This document shows positions 6,152-6,576 of a DNA stretch of 6,576 bases, one piece after another (the stretch's first letter is position 1; each line of letters opens with the position of its first letter). Position numbers and translations under genes: made by a program. The notes under the pieces are model-generated. The model worked only from the letters and a program-made list of their open reading frames with translations, was not told where the DNA came from and made no database searches. Origin of the DNA: Marinospirillum sp. (GTDB taxonomy: Bacteria > Pseudomonadota > Gammaproteobacteria > Pseudomonadales > Halomonadaceae); the NCBI GenBank assembly GCA_007116865.1, contig SKHR01000158.1, positions 1 through 6,576 on the forward strand, written 5' to 3'.

Positions 6152-6576
6152 ATGAGTAAATTCTATACCGAAACCGTGACCCAGGTTCACCACTGGACAG
6201 ACCAGCTGTTCAGTTTCAAAACTACTCGAAGTGATGGGCTGCGTTTTCGCAGCGGACAGTTTGTCATGCTCGGTCTTGAAGTGGACGGCAAACCTCTGAT
6301 GCGTGCGTATAGTGTTGCCAGTCCGCATTATCAGGAGAACCTGGAGTTTTTCAGCATCAAGGTTGAAGACGGCCCACTGACTTCACGTTTACAGCATCTG
6401 CAGCAGGGCGACCCGCTGCTGATCAGCAAAAAACCAACGGGCTCACTGCTGCTCGATGATTTAAAACCAGGACGCCACCTTTATCTCTTCGCCACCGGCA
6501 CGGGTCTGGCCCCCTTTCTGAGCCTGATTCAAGATCCGGAAACCTACGAGCGCTTTGAAAAAGTGATCCTGCTGCA
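6152..6576 (+). CDS. fpr: Ferredoxin/flavodoxin-NADP+ reductase Fpr, 3'-truncated by the window edge
   Basis: FAD enzyme that exchanges electrons between NADP(H) and ferredoxin or flavodoxin, with roles in oxidative-stress defence and iron-sulfur metabolism. The first 141 residues are present; a full protein has about 258. The FAD-binding beta-barrel is complete, with GQFVMLGLEVDGKPLMRAYS (R51-x-Y-S motif) at 35-54, FFSIKVEDGPLTSRLQHLQQGD at 66-87 and SKKPTGSLLLDDL at 92-104. The NADP domain begins with LFATGTGLAPFLSLIQDPETYERFEKVIL. These stretches follow the Pseudomonas/Azotobacter subclass rather than E. coli Fpr. The ATG at 6152 gives the expected N-terminus (MSKFYTETVTQVHHWTD); the nearest purine-rich site, AGAGG at 6136-6140, is 11 nt away, rather far. 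The gene follows cmoB by 44 nt with no hairpin terminator between, so it may be read through or use its own promoter. Confidence 0.93.
   Translation, partial: MSKFYTETVTQVHHWTDQLFSFKTTRSDGLRFRSGQFVMLGLEVDGKPLMRAYSVASPHYQENLEFFSIKVEDGPLTSRLQHLQQGDPLLISKKPTGSLLLDDLKPGRHLYLFATGTGLAPFLSLIQDPETYERFEKVILL

Noticed and set aside
1..6576. Search for mobile elements, CRISPR arrays, tRNA or rRNA genes and defence or toxin systems
   Set aside because: No transposase, integrase, terminal repeats, spaced direct repeats or RNA-gene folds were seen; nearly all bases are accounted for by well-known chromosomal genes.

Overview
The window looks like chromosomal DNA from a gammaproteobacterium, probably a marine or halophilic relative of Pseudomonas, Marinobacter or the Oceanospirillales. 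The basis is protein resemblance recalled from memory: CmoA, CmoB and RsmC match the E. coli proteins motif by motif, and the Fpr fragment is of the Pseudomonas/Azotobacter subclass. Codon use is moderately GC-rich and even across the window. I see no insertion sequence, phage gene, CRISPR array, tRNA or rRNA.

Left part (1-3134), solute uptake. A TRAP-type fused permease enters from the left edge on the + strand and ends at 1610. Facing it on the - strand are a universal stress protein gene (3134-2682) and then a TAXI-type periplasmic solute-binding protein gene (2618-1701). The convergent pair shares a bidirectional terminator at 1651-1686, preceded by a second perfect hairpin. Binding protein and permease plausibly form one transporter although they lie in opposite transcription units. 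The substrate cannot be read from the sequence.

Middle (3135-3274), a 140-bp divergent control region. On the - strand, ahead of the stress-protein gene, it carries a good match to a sigma-54 (RpoN) -24/-12 promoter. A weak sigma-70-like promoter faces the + strand genes.

Right part (3275-6576), RNA modification and redox. rsmC (16S rRNA m2G1207 methyltransferase), cmoA (carboxy-SAM synthase) and cmoB (tRNA U34 carboxymethyltransferase) form a tight + strand operon with gaps of +6 and -14 nt. CmoA makes the cofactor that CmoB uses to complete the wobble modification cmo5U34; RsmC acts on the small ribosomal subunit, so all three act on the decoding machinery. After 44 nt comes fpr, a ferredoxin/flavodoxin-NADP+ reductase cut off by the right edge.

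I found no previously undescribed system. The most useful leads are the sigma-54 promoter for the stress-protein/TAXI unit, the split layout of the TRAP system, and the rsmC-cmoA-cmoB grouping.
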